Source: Flavobacteriales bacterium
Lineage (GTDB): Bacteria; Bacteroidota; Bacteroidia; Flavobacteriales_D; Sanyastnellaceae
Direction: 5' to 3'
DNA: 64,000 nucleotides
Assembly: GCA_029245065.1 (NCBI GenBank)
Contig: JAQWQB010000105.1
Location: forward strand, 62,001 to 126,000
A model generated the notes under the pieces. It had not been told where the DNA came from. It saw only the letters and a program-made list of their open reading frames with translations, and ran no database searches. Positions 38,116 through 47,746 of the stretch are shown here, piece by piece; position 1 is the first letter of the stretch, and each line of letters starts with the position of its first letter. A program made the position numbers and the translations under genes.

Positions 38116-38174
38116 GTGAAAAATGACGTAAAAATCCAGTTAGTAAAGACATTCAATGACTTGAGGCGCTGTGT

Positions 38175-38933
38175 TCAGCCTTGAGAGGAGGCTTCCTCGG
38201 GAGCTTCGTAAGGTTCCATTTTGGCTACCATGGCCTCAAATTCTTCAAGCGTCAATGCGTTGTCAATATGGTAATCGCCGCTCGCATATCTTCTCAAGGC
38301 ATTCAAATAGCCTCCACTCTCTACTTTTCGACCTAAATCAAAAGCCAAAGAGCGGATGTAGGTTCCCTTGCTACAAACCACGTCAAAATCAACTTCAGGC
38401 ACACGAATGTCGGTCAAGTCAAACTTGAATAGTTCAATGGCACGTGGTGCAATCTTAGGGTCAATTCCTTGCCGTGCAGAGAGGTAAGCGCGCTTGCCAT
38501 TTATTTTCTTGGCCGAAAATGCCGGGGCAATTTGATCGTATCCTGGAAGAAAAGAAGCAGCGGTCTCATGCAGTTGCTCAGCAGTAAGGTGTTCCGTTGG
38601 AAATTGAGCGTCTTCCTCTGTCTCCGTGTCATAAGACGGAGTGGTAGCACCCAATACCATGGTGCCCGTGTACGACTTGTTTTCAGCCTGTAAGTACTGA
38701 ATTTGCTTGGTCATTTTCCCAGTGCAGATGACCAATAAGCCCGTGGCCATTGGGTCCAATGTTCCTGCGTGTCCTACTTTGATTTTCTTCCCTAATTTCA
38801 AGTTCCATCTGAGTTGGTTACGCACCTTATTGACCACGTCAAATGATGTCCAACCTTTGGGCTTGTCAATGAGCAAGAGGGTCCCTTCTTTGAAATCGGC
38901 AGCTACCGCGAAGCTATTTGGTATCTTCTCCAT
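38175..38933 (-). CDS. truB: tRNA pseudouridine-55 synthase
   Basis: This 252-residue protein makes pseudouridine 55 in tRNA. It has the N-terminal DKPKGWTSFDVVN and the catalytic motif GHAGTLDPMATGLL with the essential aspartate. The start at ATG 38933 is preferred over the in-frame TTG just upstream. It is transcribed toward queA, another tRNA-modification gene. Confidence 0.96.
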   Translation of the reverse strand: MEKIPNSFAVAADFKEGTLLLIDKPKGWTSFDVVNKVRNQLRWNLKLGKKIKVGHAGTLDPMATGLLVICTGKMTKQIQYLQAENKSYTGTMVLGATTPSYDTETEEDAQFPTEHLTAEQLHETAASFLPGYDQIAPAFSAKKINGKRAYLSARQGIDPKIAPRAIELFKFDLTDIRVPEVDFDVVCSKGTYIRSLAFDLGRKVESGGYLNALRRYASGDYHIDNALTLEEFEAMVAKMEPYEAPEEASSQG

Positions 38934-38979
38934 GGGGCGCAAATTAGGAATTGATATTTCACCTTCTAGGGAAAAGCAG

Positions 38980-38987
38980 TATTTTCG
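38980..38987 (+). promoter_or_regulatory. -7 box TATTTTCG of the Kelch gene
   Basis: One mismatch from TAnnTTTG, 16 bp before the ATG at 39004. Confidence 0.5.
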
Positions 38988-39003
38988 GGAAAATCATTTA
39001 CCA

Positions 39004-40335
39004 ATGAGAACTGCTTACTCACTCCTGTTTCTGTGCTGGACCGTCGCACTTTCTGCTCAAGTATCAACTACGGAATTACCATTGATGAATGAATATAGAT
39101 TCAACCATCAAGCTGCCTCATTGGGTGATTCAAGAGCTTTGGCTGCGGGTGGTTGGAACCAGAATGAGGTGCTCAACTCAGCAGAGGTGTATGATCAACT
39201 CCTAGAAATTTGGGACTTTACAGATCCAATGAGTGTTCCGAGAACAAATTTTACGATGTGTGACTTGAATGCCAACTGCGTTATTGCTGCAGGCGGTTGG
39301 GACGGTGCAACCAGCAACCACGCCTCAACAGAGATTTACGATTACGAAGATCAAATGTGGATGGTTGGGCCTGATCTTTCGGTAGGAAGGTCGAACCTGA
39401 AAAGCACGAAATTACTAGACGGTAGAGTATTGTTCACCGGCGGTTACGATGGTACTGTCGATCAGGCAGCAGCTGATATTTACGACCCTATTACCAACAC
39501 CATGGCTGCGGCAAGTACCATGGCTTCCGCAAGATCTTCTCACGCCTCAGTGTTGCTACAAAATGGAAGTGTCATGGTCATTGGAGGATTCAATCCCGAT
39601 CTCAATTTCCAAATGACTGAATGCGAAATTTACGACCCATTCCTAGACGAGTGGACATCTGTGGCACCAATGAATATTGGAAGAGATAACCTCGCTGCTA
39701 CAGTGCTTCAAAACGGAGATGTATTGGTTACTGGCGGACGAATGTTCAATGGAGATTTGAACTTGTTCGAAGGACAAGTGGTTGCTGAGATTTATTCAAT
39801 TGAAAACAATACTTGGACGGAATTAACCACCCAGCAAGGACAGTCTTATCACCAGTTGCACGCATTTGGGTCAGCTGTTTTTTCAATCGCCGGAGCAGAT
39901 AACACAGGAAGTGGAGTGACGGTGACTTACTCCGAAACACAAGAATTCAATCAATCGGGTCTTGAAGGAGCTTTTGATGAAAATACAGATGTGAATCGCT
40001 ACCGCTACGCTTCTTGCCAACTAGGAACGGGCGTTTTAGTTTGTGGAGGCGATGAAGAAATGGTTGGTTCGGCTTCCTGGTGGAACGCAGCTTCATCGGT
40101 AAGCGAAACGCCAGCAGATCAATTTATGGTGTATCCCAATCCGGCCATTGACAATGTCTTCATCAATGGTCCGAACTTGGACTACTGGAGAATGTACGAC
40201 ATGAAAGGAAACCTTGTACTCGAGGGAAAAACAACTATTTTCTCTGTTTCCTCACTTCAAACAGGAAGATATATACTTGAAATTCATCACGCTGACTTTA
40301 CCTCAAGGCAAGGTCTACAACGCATAAAACAGTGA
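39004..40335 (+). CDS. Kelch-repeat protein with T9SS type A sorting domain
   Basis: This 443-residue exported protein has a signal peptide (MRTAYSLLFLCWTVALSAQ), Kelch blades with GG pairs such as FTGGYDGT and VIGGFNPD, forming a beta-propeller, and a C-terminal sorting domain starting VYPNPAIDNVFING and ending LQRIKQ. It is expected to be secreted through the T9SS and anchored to the surface. The ligand is unknown. The start is chosen by the signal peptide; the long upstream extension overlaps truB on the other strand. The downstream lipoprotein overlaps it by four bases (GTGA). Confidence 0.9.
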   Translation: MRTAYSLLFLCWTVALSAQVSTTELPLMNEYRFNHQAASLGDSRALAAGGWNQNEVLNSAEVYDQLLEIWDFTDPMSVPRTNFTMCDLNANCVIAAGGWDGATSNHASTEIYDYEDQMWMVGPDLSVGRSNLKSTKLLDGRVLFTGGYDGTVDQAAADIYDPITNTMAAASTMASARSSHASVLLQNGSVMVIGGFNPDLNFQMTECEIYDPFLDEWTSVAPMNIGRDNLAATVLQNGDVLVTGGRMFNGDLNLFEGQVVAEIYSIENNTWTELTTQQGQSYHQLHAFGSAVFSIAGADNTGSGVTVTYSETQEFNQSGLEGAFDENTDVNRYRYASCQLGTGVLVCGGDEEMVGSASWWNAASSVSETPADQFMVYPNPAIDNVFINGPNLDYWRMYDMKGNLVLEGKTTIFSVSSLQTGRYILEIHHADFTSRQGLQRIKQ

Positions 40336-40826
40336 AAAACACACTACTCTTTTTCGGAATATGTTGTTGCATCTTGCAGTCGTCTTGTACCTCTAGATCA
40401 GAGGCTGCAGCCGAATACAACAAGCAGGTCATTGATGAACAAGTTGAAATCGTTCGGTCGTTCAATGAAGTAGATTCTACGTTGAATGAGCTCGATGCGG
40501 AATCAATAGATGACGCGTACCATATTTTGCGCGGCAAGATCAAAGGTGGAATCAGAAAATTGGACTCCATTGGTGGGTTCAAAGGAGATGAATCACTGTT
40601 GCTGGCAAGCAAGGAATTGTTCCGAGGTTATGATAGCCTAGTTGATGGCCCTTACCAAGAACTCATTGTGCTTTTGGAATTGCCAGACAGCCTGTTCACT
40701 TCAGAAGAACAGTTGAAAGCATTCAAACTAGAAGATCAAATCATTGCCGAAATACACGGTTTGCATGAGGCCTATGAAGTAAAGCAATTGGCCTTCGGCG
40801 AAAAGTACAACCTGGTGTTGGAGTAG
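40332..40826 (+). CDS. small lipoprotein, unknown function
   Basis: This 164-residue protein starts with GTG, overlapping the Kelch gene stop as GTGA; no ATG is available near the signal. A lipoprotein signal (FGICCCILQSSC) is followed by helical, charged sequence. It is similar in style to the lipoprotein at 55015 (short, helical, after a SC lipobox), though not clearly homologous. Co-translation with the Kelch protein suggests a related envelope role. Confidence 0.75.
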   Translation: MKNTLLFFGICCCILQSSCTSRSEAAAEYNKQVIDEQVEIVRSFNEVDSTLNELDAESIDDAYHILRGKIKGGIRKLDSIGGFKGDESLLLASKELFRGYDSLVDGPYQELIVLLELPDSLFTSEEQLKAFKLEDQIIAEIHGLHEAYEVKQLAFGEKYNLVLE

Positions 40827-40827
40827 A

Positions 40828-43800
40828 TTAACTGCCTCGCAGTTGTTTCAAAATATTGATGGCTTCTTCAACAGATGCTACATTGGCGAAACTCATGCGC
40901 AATGATCCATTTTTTTCATACATCTTTCCGCGGTTTGGATTGTGCTTGATGAAGTCCAATACCGTCGTGAACTTCTTACTTTGATAGTAAGGAGATTCTT
41001 GATTCGATACAAAATACCCAATCATTTTGTCGCTCTTCAAAATGAGCTTTTCGAAACCGATGTCGTTCGCAATCCTCCGCAATCGGATAGACGTGAGCAG
41101 GTCTTCCGTTTCTTGAGGAATCGGACCGAAACGGTCTTCTAACTCTCGTTTGAACTTGTCTAACTCCTCATCGTTAGGCGTATCGTCAAGACTTCTGTAG
41201 AGCTGAATTCGTTCACTGATGCTAGAAACATATTCATCTGGAATCAGCATCTCCAAGTCCGTTTCCAAGTTAGTTTCAGCAACGAACTGTTGCGTTTTTT
41301 CTTGCTCTTCCGACACCATTCCTTGGAATTCGGCTTGCTTCAATTCTTGAATGGCTTCATTCAAAATCTTCTGGTACATGTCGAAACCAATGTCGGTGAT
41401 GAAACCGCTCTGTTCGCCGCCAAGCATGTTCCCGGCTCCACGAATATCTAGGTCACGCATCGCAATGTTCATCCCGCTTCCCAAATCGCTGAATTGCTCT
41501 ACCGCTTGAAGACGTTTTCGAGATTCGTCTGGTAACGCATGCAATGGAGGGGAAAGGAGGTAACAAAATGCTTTTTTATTGGAACGACCAACACGACCTC
41601 TTAGTTGGTGCAAATCACTCAGTCCAAAGTTTTGTGCGTCATTAATAATCATGGTATTAGCATTCGAAACATCAATACCAGATTCCACAATGGTGGTGGC
41701 CACAAGCACGTCAAAACTGCCATCCATAAAGTTGGCCATTACTTCCTCCAGCTGCGGTCCGTCCATTTGGCCGTGCCCAATTCCAACGCGCACATCAGGA
41801 ACCAGCCGCTGAATCATACCAGCCACTTCTTTGATATTCCCAACACGGTTGTGGACGAAGAAGGCCTGTCCACCACGTTGAATTTCGTAGCTAATGGCAT
41901 CTCGAATCACTTCTTCATTGAAAGAGGTCAATATGGTCTCTACCGGATGCCTGTTAGGTGGGGGTGTATTGATGATAGACAAGTCACGGGCTCCCATCAA
42001 CGAGAATTGCAACGTTCTCGGAATTGGAGTTGCCGTTAGCGTTAGCGTATCTACATTGGCACGAAGGGTTTTCAGTTTGTCTTTAACCCCCACACCAAAT
42101 TTCTGCTCTTCATCAATGATCATCAACCCAAGATCTTTGAATTGAACTTGTTTACCTACAATTTTGTGTGTGCCAATGACAATGTCAATAGAACCGTCTT
42201 TGATGCCTTCCAACGTAGCTTTAAGCTTGTTTCCTGTCTTGAATCGGTTGAGGTAATCAACCTTAACAGGGAATTCTTTCAAACGCTTTTTGAAGCTGTT
42301 GTAATGCTGCAATGATAGAATTGTAGTGGGAACGAGCACGGCAACTTGCTTTCCATCAGTGGCTGCTTTGAATGCGGCGCGAATGGCAATTTCAGTTTTC
42401 CCAAATCCTACATCACCACAAACCAATCGGTCCATTGGTGCTTCGCTCACCATGTCTTCTTTGACCGCTTGGGTCGCCGTCAACTGGTCAGGTGTGTCTT
42501 CATACATGAAAGAAGCCTCCAACTCATTCTGCAAGTAGCCATCAGGTGTGTATGCAAAGCCTTTGCTGGCCTTTCTTTTGGCGTACAGTTTTAGTAAATC
42601 GTACGCAATTTCCTTGACGCGTTTCTTCGTCTTGTTCTTGGTGTTCTGCCACGCCGGACTGCCCAATTTGTTAATCTTCGGCAACTTCCCTTCCTTTCCT
42701 GAAAACTTGGATATGCGGTGTAAGGAGTGAATCGAAACGTATAAAATGTCACCACCTTGATACGTCAGGCGGATGGCTTCCTGCTCCTTCCCGTTCACAT
42801 CAATTTTTTGCAGTCCTCCGAAGGTGCCAATGCCATGGTCTATGTGCACTACAAAATCTCCCGGCTCGAGGTTGTTGAGCTCTTTGAGGGTGAGCGCTTC
42901 TTTGCTTTTCCGATAGCCTTCCTTCAGCCTAAAGCGGTGGTAACGCTCAAAAATCTGATGGTCTGTGTAACAGAGAATTTTGCGCTCCTTGTCCACAAAC
43001 CCTTCACTAATCTCATGGTTGAGTGGGTGAAATGGCGCATCTTCTCCACGGTCTTCGAAGATGTCATACAAGCGCTCAATTTGCTTGGGTTGACCAGCGG
43101 CAATGAGTGTGATGTATTGCTGTTTGTGGTTGTTCCGAAGATTGGTCCCGAGCATTTCAAAATTCTTGTTGAAACTCGGCTGGGGAGTCATTTCGTACCC
43201 AATATGAATGCTTTCTGGAAAGAACCCTTCTGCATCAAACTCAACTGTTTTGAAGTCGGTAATTACTTTCACAAAATGATCTGGATCCAAGAACAATGCT
43301 TCCGGTGGCAAGTGCTTCGTCAAACCCTTAAGCTTGTCGAAGTGATGCTGTGCTTTCTCAATAGAGGAGCGAAGTTCTTCTTTGCAATGCGCTATATCAG
43401 CGAACCAGATAGACGTGTCTTTATCGATGAAATCGAAGAATGATTCTTGCGATTCTTGAAGCAGTTGTTTCCCAACGTTCGGAACAATGGTAGCACGAAC
43501 CATTTTTCCTGTAGAAAGCTGAGACGAAGGGTCGAATTTTCGAATGGAATCAATCTCATCACCAAAGAACTCCAGTCGGTATGGTTGCTCAAAACTGTAG
43601 GAGAAAATATCTACAATGCCTCCGCGAATGCTGTACTGTCCTGGTTCGTAAACATAGTCTACCTTTTCAAAATGATAGGTTTGCATCAGGTCGTCAATGA
43701 ATTCCATGGAGTATGACTCTCCAAGGTTCACATCGAAGGTGTTCTCTTCGAGTTTCTTTTTGGTGACAACAACTTCTGAAAGCGCCTCAGGAAACGATAT

Positions 43801-44163
43801 GGTGATGGTCTTCCCCTTGTGTTTACTGAGTTCATTCAGCACCTCAGCACGCATTGCGATATTCGCATTTTCCGTGGTCTCAGTTTGGTAGGGTACCCGA
43901 GCAGAACGCGGGTAGAAAAAGAGCTTCTCATTCGGAAGAAGCACTTCCAAGTCATTCAGAAAGTACGCCGCTTCTTCTTTATCTCTCAGGACGAAAAGGT
44001 AATCTCCTTTGTTCCGCTCAATAACGGCCGCTGCAATTAATGCAGTTGCAGATCCAACAGTGCCTTTGATGACCGCTTTGGCATGATCGTGCACAAGAAT
44101 ATCAGCCAGTTGATGGCTTTTCCTGTCTTCAACGTATACGTTCTTGAGTTCTTCGAGTGTCAC
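40828..44163 (-). CDS. mfd: transcription-repair coupling factor
   Basis: This 1111-residue translocase removes RNA polymerase stalled at DNA lesions and recruits UvrA. It has the N-terminal UvrB-like module, the RNA-polymerase interaction domain (GDFVVHIDHGIGTFGG), the RecG-like helicase with Walker A GDVGFGKTEIA, DEEQKFG and TATPIPRTLQ, and the C-terminal D7 region. The start is GTG: an in-frame TAG immediately precedes it, and a -7 box is 18 bp upstream. The stop is two bases from the convergent lipoprotein stop. Confidence 0.98.
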   Translation of the reverse strand: MTLEELKNVYVEDRKSHQLADILVHDHAKAVIKGTVGSATALIAAAVIERNKGDYLFVLRDKEEAAYFLNDLEVLLPNEKLFFYPRSARVPYQTETTENANIAMRAEVLNELSKHKGKTITISFPEALSEVVVTKKKLEENTFDVNLGESYSMEFIDDLMQTYHFEKVDYVYEPGQYSIRGGIVDIFSYSFEQPYRLEFFGDEIDSIRKFDPSSQLSTGKMVRATIVPNVGKQLLQESQESFFDFIDKDTSIWFADIAHCKEELRSSIEKAQHHFDKLKGLTKHLPPEALFLDPDHFVKVITDFKTVEFDAEGFFPESIHIGYEMTPQPSFNKNFEMLGTNLRNNHKQQYITLIAAGQPKQIERLYDIFEDRGEDAPFHPLNHEISEGFVDKERKILCYTDHQIFERYHRFRLKEGYRKSKEALTLKELNNLEPGDFVVHIDHGIGTFGGLQKIDVNGKEQEAIRLTYQGGDILYVSIHSLHRISKFSGKEGKLPKINKLGSPAWQNTKNKTKKRVKEIAYDLLKLYAKRKASKGFAYTPDGYLQNELEASFMYEDTPDQLTATQAVKEDMVSEAPMDRLVCGDVGFGKTEIAIRAAFKAATDGKQVAVLVPTTILSLQHYNSFKKRLKEFPVKVDYLNRFKTGNKLKATLEGIKDGSIDIVIGTHKIVGKQVQFKDLGLMIIDEEQKFGVGVKDKLKTLRANVDTLTLTATPIPRTLQFSLMGARDLSIINTPPPNRHPVETILTSFNEEVIRDAISYEIQRGGQAFFVHNRVGNIKEVAGMIQRLVPDVRVGIGHGQMDGPQLEEVMANFMDGSFDVLVATTIVESGIDVSNANTMIINDAQNFGLSDLHQLRGRVGRSNKKAFCYLLSPPLHALPDESRKRLQAVEQFSDLGSGMNIAMRDLDIRGAGNMLGGEQSGFITDIGFDMYQKILNEAIQELKQAEFQGMVSEEQEKTQQFVAETNLETDLEMLIPDEYVSSISERIQLYRSLDDTPNDEELDKFKRELEDRFGPIPQETEDLLTSIRLRRIANDIGFEKLILKSDKMIGYFVSNQESPYYQSKKFTTVLDFIKHNPNRGKMYEKNGSLRMSFANVASVEEAINILKQLRGS

Positions 44164-44180
44164 CTATTCGCAATGGGGTG

Positions 44181-44188
44181 CAAAGGTA
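44181..44188 (-). promoter_or_regulatory. -7 box TACCTTTG of mfd
   Basis: Exact TAnnTTTG match on the minus strand, 18 bp before the GTG start. Confidence 0.7.
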
Positions 44189-44226
44189 ATATGAATAATG
44201 GAGAAGTTGTTCACTCGAATTCAGGC

Positions 44227-45255
44227 TCACTTCGCCTTTTCTACTTCTTTCTCAGGAGCATCATGTTCCTCCAACATGGCAAGTGCTTTTTCAACCATGT
44301 TTTTCGACCCAATGTACAACGGAACACGCTCATGAAGCTCAGATGGGTTGATATCCATCACGCGTTGTTTTCCGTCAGAAGCAATTCCACCAGCTTGTTC
44401 TACTAAGTAAGCCAATGGCGAACATTCGTACAATAAGCGAAGCTTTCCATTGGGAGCAGACTTGGTAGAAGGGTAGATGTAAATTCCCCCTTTGATAAGG
44501 TTTCTATGGAAATCTGCTACCAAAGAACCGATGTACCTCGCTGAGTACGGTCGATTTGTGGAAGCATCAGCCTTTTTGCAGTATTCAACGTACGCTTGAA
44601 CACCTTTGCTTGTTGAGTTCAAGTGTCCTTCATTGATGCTGTATACCTTTCCGTCCTCAGGAATATTCATGTTCGGGTGCGACAAGCAAAATTCGCCTAT
44701 GGAAGGTTCCAGTGTAAATCCGTTTACGCCGTGGCCAGTTGTGTATACCAACATGGTTGATGATCCGTAAATGACGTAACCAGCTGCTACTTGCTCATCA
44801 CCTTTTTGTAAAAAGTCGTTGATATTCGCCGTGTCTCCAATGGAAGATGTTCTTCTGAAAATGGAGAAAATGGTACCAATACTAACGTTCACATCGATGT
44901 TCGATGAGCCGTCTAAGGGGTCAAAAAGAACAACGTATTTCCCTTTTTTCGAAAGTGGACGGTCAAAGGCCACGTATTCGTCGTTCTCTTCACTTCCGAT
45001 TCCGCAAACTTCACCACCTCGTAAAAAAGAGTTGATGAATACTTCGTCTGCGTACACATCTAGTTTCTGCTGTGCTTCACCTTGAACGTTGGTCGTTCCT
45101 TCGGCGCCCAGAATGTCACCCAAACCGGCCTTGTTAACTTGTTGGTTGACAATTTTAGCGGCAATGCCAATGTCTTGAAGCAACCTGGAAAGGTCGCCTG
45201 AAGCGTAAGGGAAATCGGCTTGGCGATCAATAATAAATTCGCTGAGTGTTATCAT
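44227..45255 (-). CDS. fbp: class 1 fructose-1,6-bisphosphatase
   Basis: This 342-residue gluconeogenic enzyme converts fructose-1,6-bisphosphate to fructose-6-phosphate. The metal site [14 protein letters not shown] and the C-terminal [20 protein letters not shown] are typical of class 1. A -7 box lies 26 bp upstream. It stands between mfd and rsmA with separate promoters. Confidence 0.97.
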   Translation of the reverse strand: MITLSEFIIDRQADFPYASGDLSRLLQDIGIAAKIVNQQVNKAGLGDILGAEGTTNVQGEAQQKLDVYADEVFINSFLRGGEVCGIGSEENDEYVAFDRPLSKKGKYVVLFDPLDGSSNIDVNVSIGTIFSIFRRTSSIGDTANINDFLQKGDEQVAAGYVIYGSSTMLVYTTGHGVNGFTLEPSIGEFCLSHPNMNIPEDGKVYSINEGHLNSTSKGVQAYVEYCKKADASTNRPYSARYIGSLVADFHRNLIKGGIYIYPSTKSAPNGKLRLLYECSPLAYLVEQAGGIASDGKQRVMDINPSELHERVPLYIGSKNMVEKALAMLEEHDAPEKEVEKAK

Positions 45256-45280
45256 GGCGCTATGACAGCTGTTTCTGCGT

Positions 45281-45288
45281 CAAAGATA
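45281..45288 (-). promoter_or_regulatory. -7 box TATCTTTG of fbp
   Basis: Exact TAnnTTTG match on the minus strand, ending 26 bp before the ATG. Confidence 0.65.
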
Positions 45289-45306
45289 TCAATGTTTGTA
45301 GATGAT

Positions 45307-46089
45307 TCAGGATTTTTTAGGAAAGAGGTGTGTTGCAAGCGCTACAAACTCTTCTGGACTGAGTTCCTCTGGACGTCTGGACCCAATTTCTTCAGGAATC
45401 TCTTTCCCTTCTGGTACGATGCTTTTCAATGAGCCACGGAGCATTTTTCGACGCTGATTGAAGCCAACTTTCACCACCTTCACGAAGTCTTTTATCTCAC
45501 ATGAAACAGTTGTAACATCATTTCTTCTTAATCGAATGACACCAGATTCCACTTTCGGTGGCGGAATGAATTCATCAGCCCCAACTGTAAACAAGTATTC
45601 AATGTCGTAAAACAATTGAAGCAACACAGAAAGGATCCCGTACTGCTTGTTCCCCGGTCCTGAGGCAATTCGCATGGCCACTTCCTTTTGAAACATGCCT
45701 ACAACTTCAGGAACATGATCTCGTTCATCAAATACGCGAAAGAGAATTTGAGTGGAGATGTTGTAGGGGAAATTTCCAACTACGCCGTACGTCTCACCTA
45801 AAATTTCTCCAAGATTTGCGTGCAAGAAATCGGCCTCAATAATGTGGTCATTGGCAATGAAATCAGCCTCTTTCAGAAAGGCAATTGAGTCCCTGTCAAT
45901 GTCCATAACTTGTAAATCGGTATTGGGGTGAGCTTCCAACAAACAAGTGGTGAGCGCTCCCGTCCCAGGGCCAATTTCAAGTAAATCTGTGTAACCCCTG
46001 TGGTGGGTTACGCTCTCTGCAATACGCATTGCTACACCTCTGTTTCTCAAGAAGTGTTGACCGAGCGATTTTTTAGGTTTTACATTCAT
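45307..46089 (-). CDS. rsmA: 16S rRNA adenine dimethyltransferase
   Basis: This 260-residue enzyme dimethylates two adjacent adenines near the 3' end of 16S rRNA. It has QHFLRNRGVA, the SAM site LEIGPGTGALT and the catalytic GNFPYNIST. Its ATG overlaps the stop of the DUF4286 gene by four bases, so the two are coupled. fbp follows with its own promoter. Confidence 0.97.
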   Translation of the reverse strand: MNVKPKKSLGQHFLRNRGVAMRIAESVTHHRGYTDLLEIGPGTGALTTCLLEAHPNTDLQVMDIDRDSIAFLKEADFIANDHIIEADFLHANLGEILGETYGVVGNFPYNISTQILFRVFDERDHVPEVVGMFQKEVAMRIASGPGNKQYGILSVLLQLFYDIEYLFTVGADEFIPPPKVESGVIRLRRNDVTTVSCEIKDFVKVVKVGFNQRRKMLRGSLKSIVPEGKEIPEEIGSRRPEELSPEEFVALATHLFPKKS

Positions 46090-46400
46090 TTGGTCTGGTG
46101 ATCAATGACTTCCAATACCGTTCGGAATGCACCGAATTTACCAGCAAATTTTTTGGAGTGTTCTGCTTGAAGTGCAGGCGCAAATTCCTCTTGATAGCGA
46201 TCATAGCTAGCCTGATCTGGAGCCAAGTACTGCAAAGCGTACGAAATGCCTCCTTCAGAGAAGCCATCAATTTTGCAGATTTTACTCTCTACGAACATGC
46301 CTGTATTCATTACGTCCGGAACGTGAACTTCTTTCATCCACTTGAGCCATTCGTCATGAACAGAATCATCAATATTGACAGTCACATTGTATAGAATCAT
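46086..46400 (-). CDS. DUF4286 family protein
   Basis: This 104-residue protein begins MILYNVTVNIDDSVHDEWL and contains WMKEVHVPDVMNTGMF, the usual DUF4286 signature; the fold is a dimeric alpha/beta barrel. No function is established. It is the first gene of a pair with rsmA and overlaps it by four bases. Confidence 0.85.
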   Translation of the reverse strand: MILYNVTVNIDDSVHDEWLKWMKEVHVPDVMNTGMFVESKICKIDGFSEGGISYALQYLAPDQASYDRYQEEFAPALQAEHSKKFAGKFGAFRTVLEVIDHQTK

Positions 46401-46414
46401 GCTGAGATTTTAGA

Positions 46415-46422
46415 CAAAGGTA
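46415..46422 (-). promoter_or_regulatory. -7 box TACCTTTG of the DUF4286-rsmA operon
   Basis: Exact TAnnTTTG match on the minus strand, 15 bp before the ATG. Confidence 0.7.
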
Positions 46423-46495
46423 CGTAGCCTAAAAAGATTGGCCATAAGAAGTCAAAATTGAATCCTTTGTGATAGGTGCGCATAATAAATGTGGT

Positions 46496-46503
46496 TACAT
46501 TTA
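46496..46503 (+). promoter_or_regulatory. -7 box TACATTTA of the ether-lipid gene pair
   Basis: One mismatch from TAnnTTTG, four bases before the ATG at 46508. Confidence 0.45.
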
Positions 46504-46507
46504 GGTA

Positions 46508-47746
46508 ATGAAATTTGACCCGGTCATATTGAGTATCCCCATTTTCTTCTTCCTCATTGGAGTAGAATTAGTCATTGACGGAATTCACAAGAAAAAATCC
46601 GGAAACTCCACCTACCGATTGAACGATGCTTTCACAAACATTTCGTGTGGAATTATAGATCAGACCACCGGTGTTTTTGCGAAGGTGCTGACGGTAGCCG
46701 CTTACGCCGCCGTATTCTCACTCTTCGAATTCAAGACGCCTTGGACGATTGAACCGTCGTGGTATGCATATGTCATCTGCTTTGTAGCTGTTGATTTGGC
46801 CTACTACTGGTCGCACCGTTTAAGTCATCAAGTCAACCTTTTCTGGACGGGTCATGTGGTACACCATCAAAGTGAAGACTACAACCTTTCGGTGGCCCTT
46901 CGGCAAGGAGCTTTTCAAAAAATGCTCATGTTCTGGGTGTACCTTCCTCTAGCTATTATTGGTTTTCCGCCTGAATGGTTTCTGTTGAGCATTGGCTTCA
47001 ATTTGCTGTATCAATTTTGGATTCACACGGAGTACGTGTCGAAAATAGGTTGGTTCGAATGGATACTCAACACGCCTTCTCATCACCGTGTACATCATGG
47101 GCGAAACCCAAAATACATCGATAAGAACCACGCAGGCGTCTTCATCATTTGGGACAGGTTTTTTGGGACGTTCCAGGAAGAGGAGGAGAGGCCGACTTAT
47201 GGCATCACCAAGCCGCTCGAAACATTCAACCCGGTTATGGCACATGTTAGACCGTTTACAGAATTGTACCTCGAGACAAGTAGAGTTCCAGGTATCATCA
47301 ATAAAGTGCGATTCTTATTTGCTCCTCCAGGGTGGTACCCGGCCAGCATGGGAGGATTTCAATCAGCGCCAGAAGTAAAGTCTACTGATGGGAAATACAA
47401 CAAGACCTTACCGTTGGGAGTGAATATCTATTTACTCGTGCAGTATGCCCTGGTCATTGGTATAACGGCTACGTTTTTGTTTGGATTGGATGCGTATACT
47501 TCCATCGGTCAAGGGGTTTTTGTAGCGTTTATTTTGATCCAGATTTTCACTATTGGCAGTATCTTTGACCAATCAAACAGAGGGAAATTAATTGAGTGGT
47601 TCAGGATAGCAACGCTATTTATCTTCGCCATTTGGTTAGGGTTAGTTGCCAACCAAGCACTTATAGGAGGAGCCGTCTTTAGTGTCGGTCTCACAGCTGC
47701 TGCATGGTTCGCAATATTGATTAAGAGAAATGAAAAATTCATTTAA
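46508..47746 (+). CDS. fatty acid hydroxylase family membrane protein resembling alkylglycerol monooxygenase
   Basis: This 412-residue membrane enzyme has the eight-histidine di-iron pattern of the family: HRLSH, GHVVHHQSEDYN and HRVHHGRN. The stretches HHQSEDYNLSVALRQ and ILNTPSHHRVHHGRN, IDKNHAGVFIIWDRFFGTF closely follow the animal alkylglycerol monooxygenase (AGMO/TMEM195), more so than sterol desaturases. AGMO cleaves the O-alkyl ether bond of glycerol ether lipids with tetrahydrobiopterin and oxygen, releasing a fatty aldehyde. Whether this one uses that cofactor is not shown. The next gene, a lysoplasmalogenase-like protein, overlaps by 17 bp. Confidence 0.85.
   Translation: MKFDPVILSIPIFFFLIGVELVIDGIHKKKSGNSTYRLNDAFTNISCGIIDQTTGVFAKVLTVAAYAAVFSLFEFKTPWTIEPSWYAYVICFVAVDLAYYWSHRLSHQVNLFWTGHVVHHQSEDYNLSVALRQGAFQKMLMFWVYLPLAIIGFPPEWFLLSIGFNLLYQFWIHTEYVSKIGWFEWILNTPSHHRVHHGRNPKYIDKNHAGVFIIWDRFFGTFQEEEERPTYGITKPLETFNPVMAHVRPFTELYLETSRVPGIINKVRFLFAPPGWYPASMGGFQSAPEVKSTDGKYNKTLPLGVNIYLLVQYALVIGITATFLFGLDAYTSIGQGVFVAFILIQIFTIGSIFDQSNRGKLIEWFRIATLFIFAIWLGLVANQALIGGAVFSVGLTAAAWFAILIKRNEKFI

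Noticed and set aside
38707-39003. N-terminal extension of the Kelch protein
   Set aside because: It overlaps truB on the other strand, and a clear signal peptide begins at 39004 after a -7 box.
42757-43443. A 228-residue plus-strand frame inside mfd
   Set aside because: It is entirely antisense to the conserved mfd gene and matches no family.
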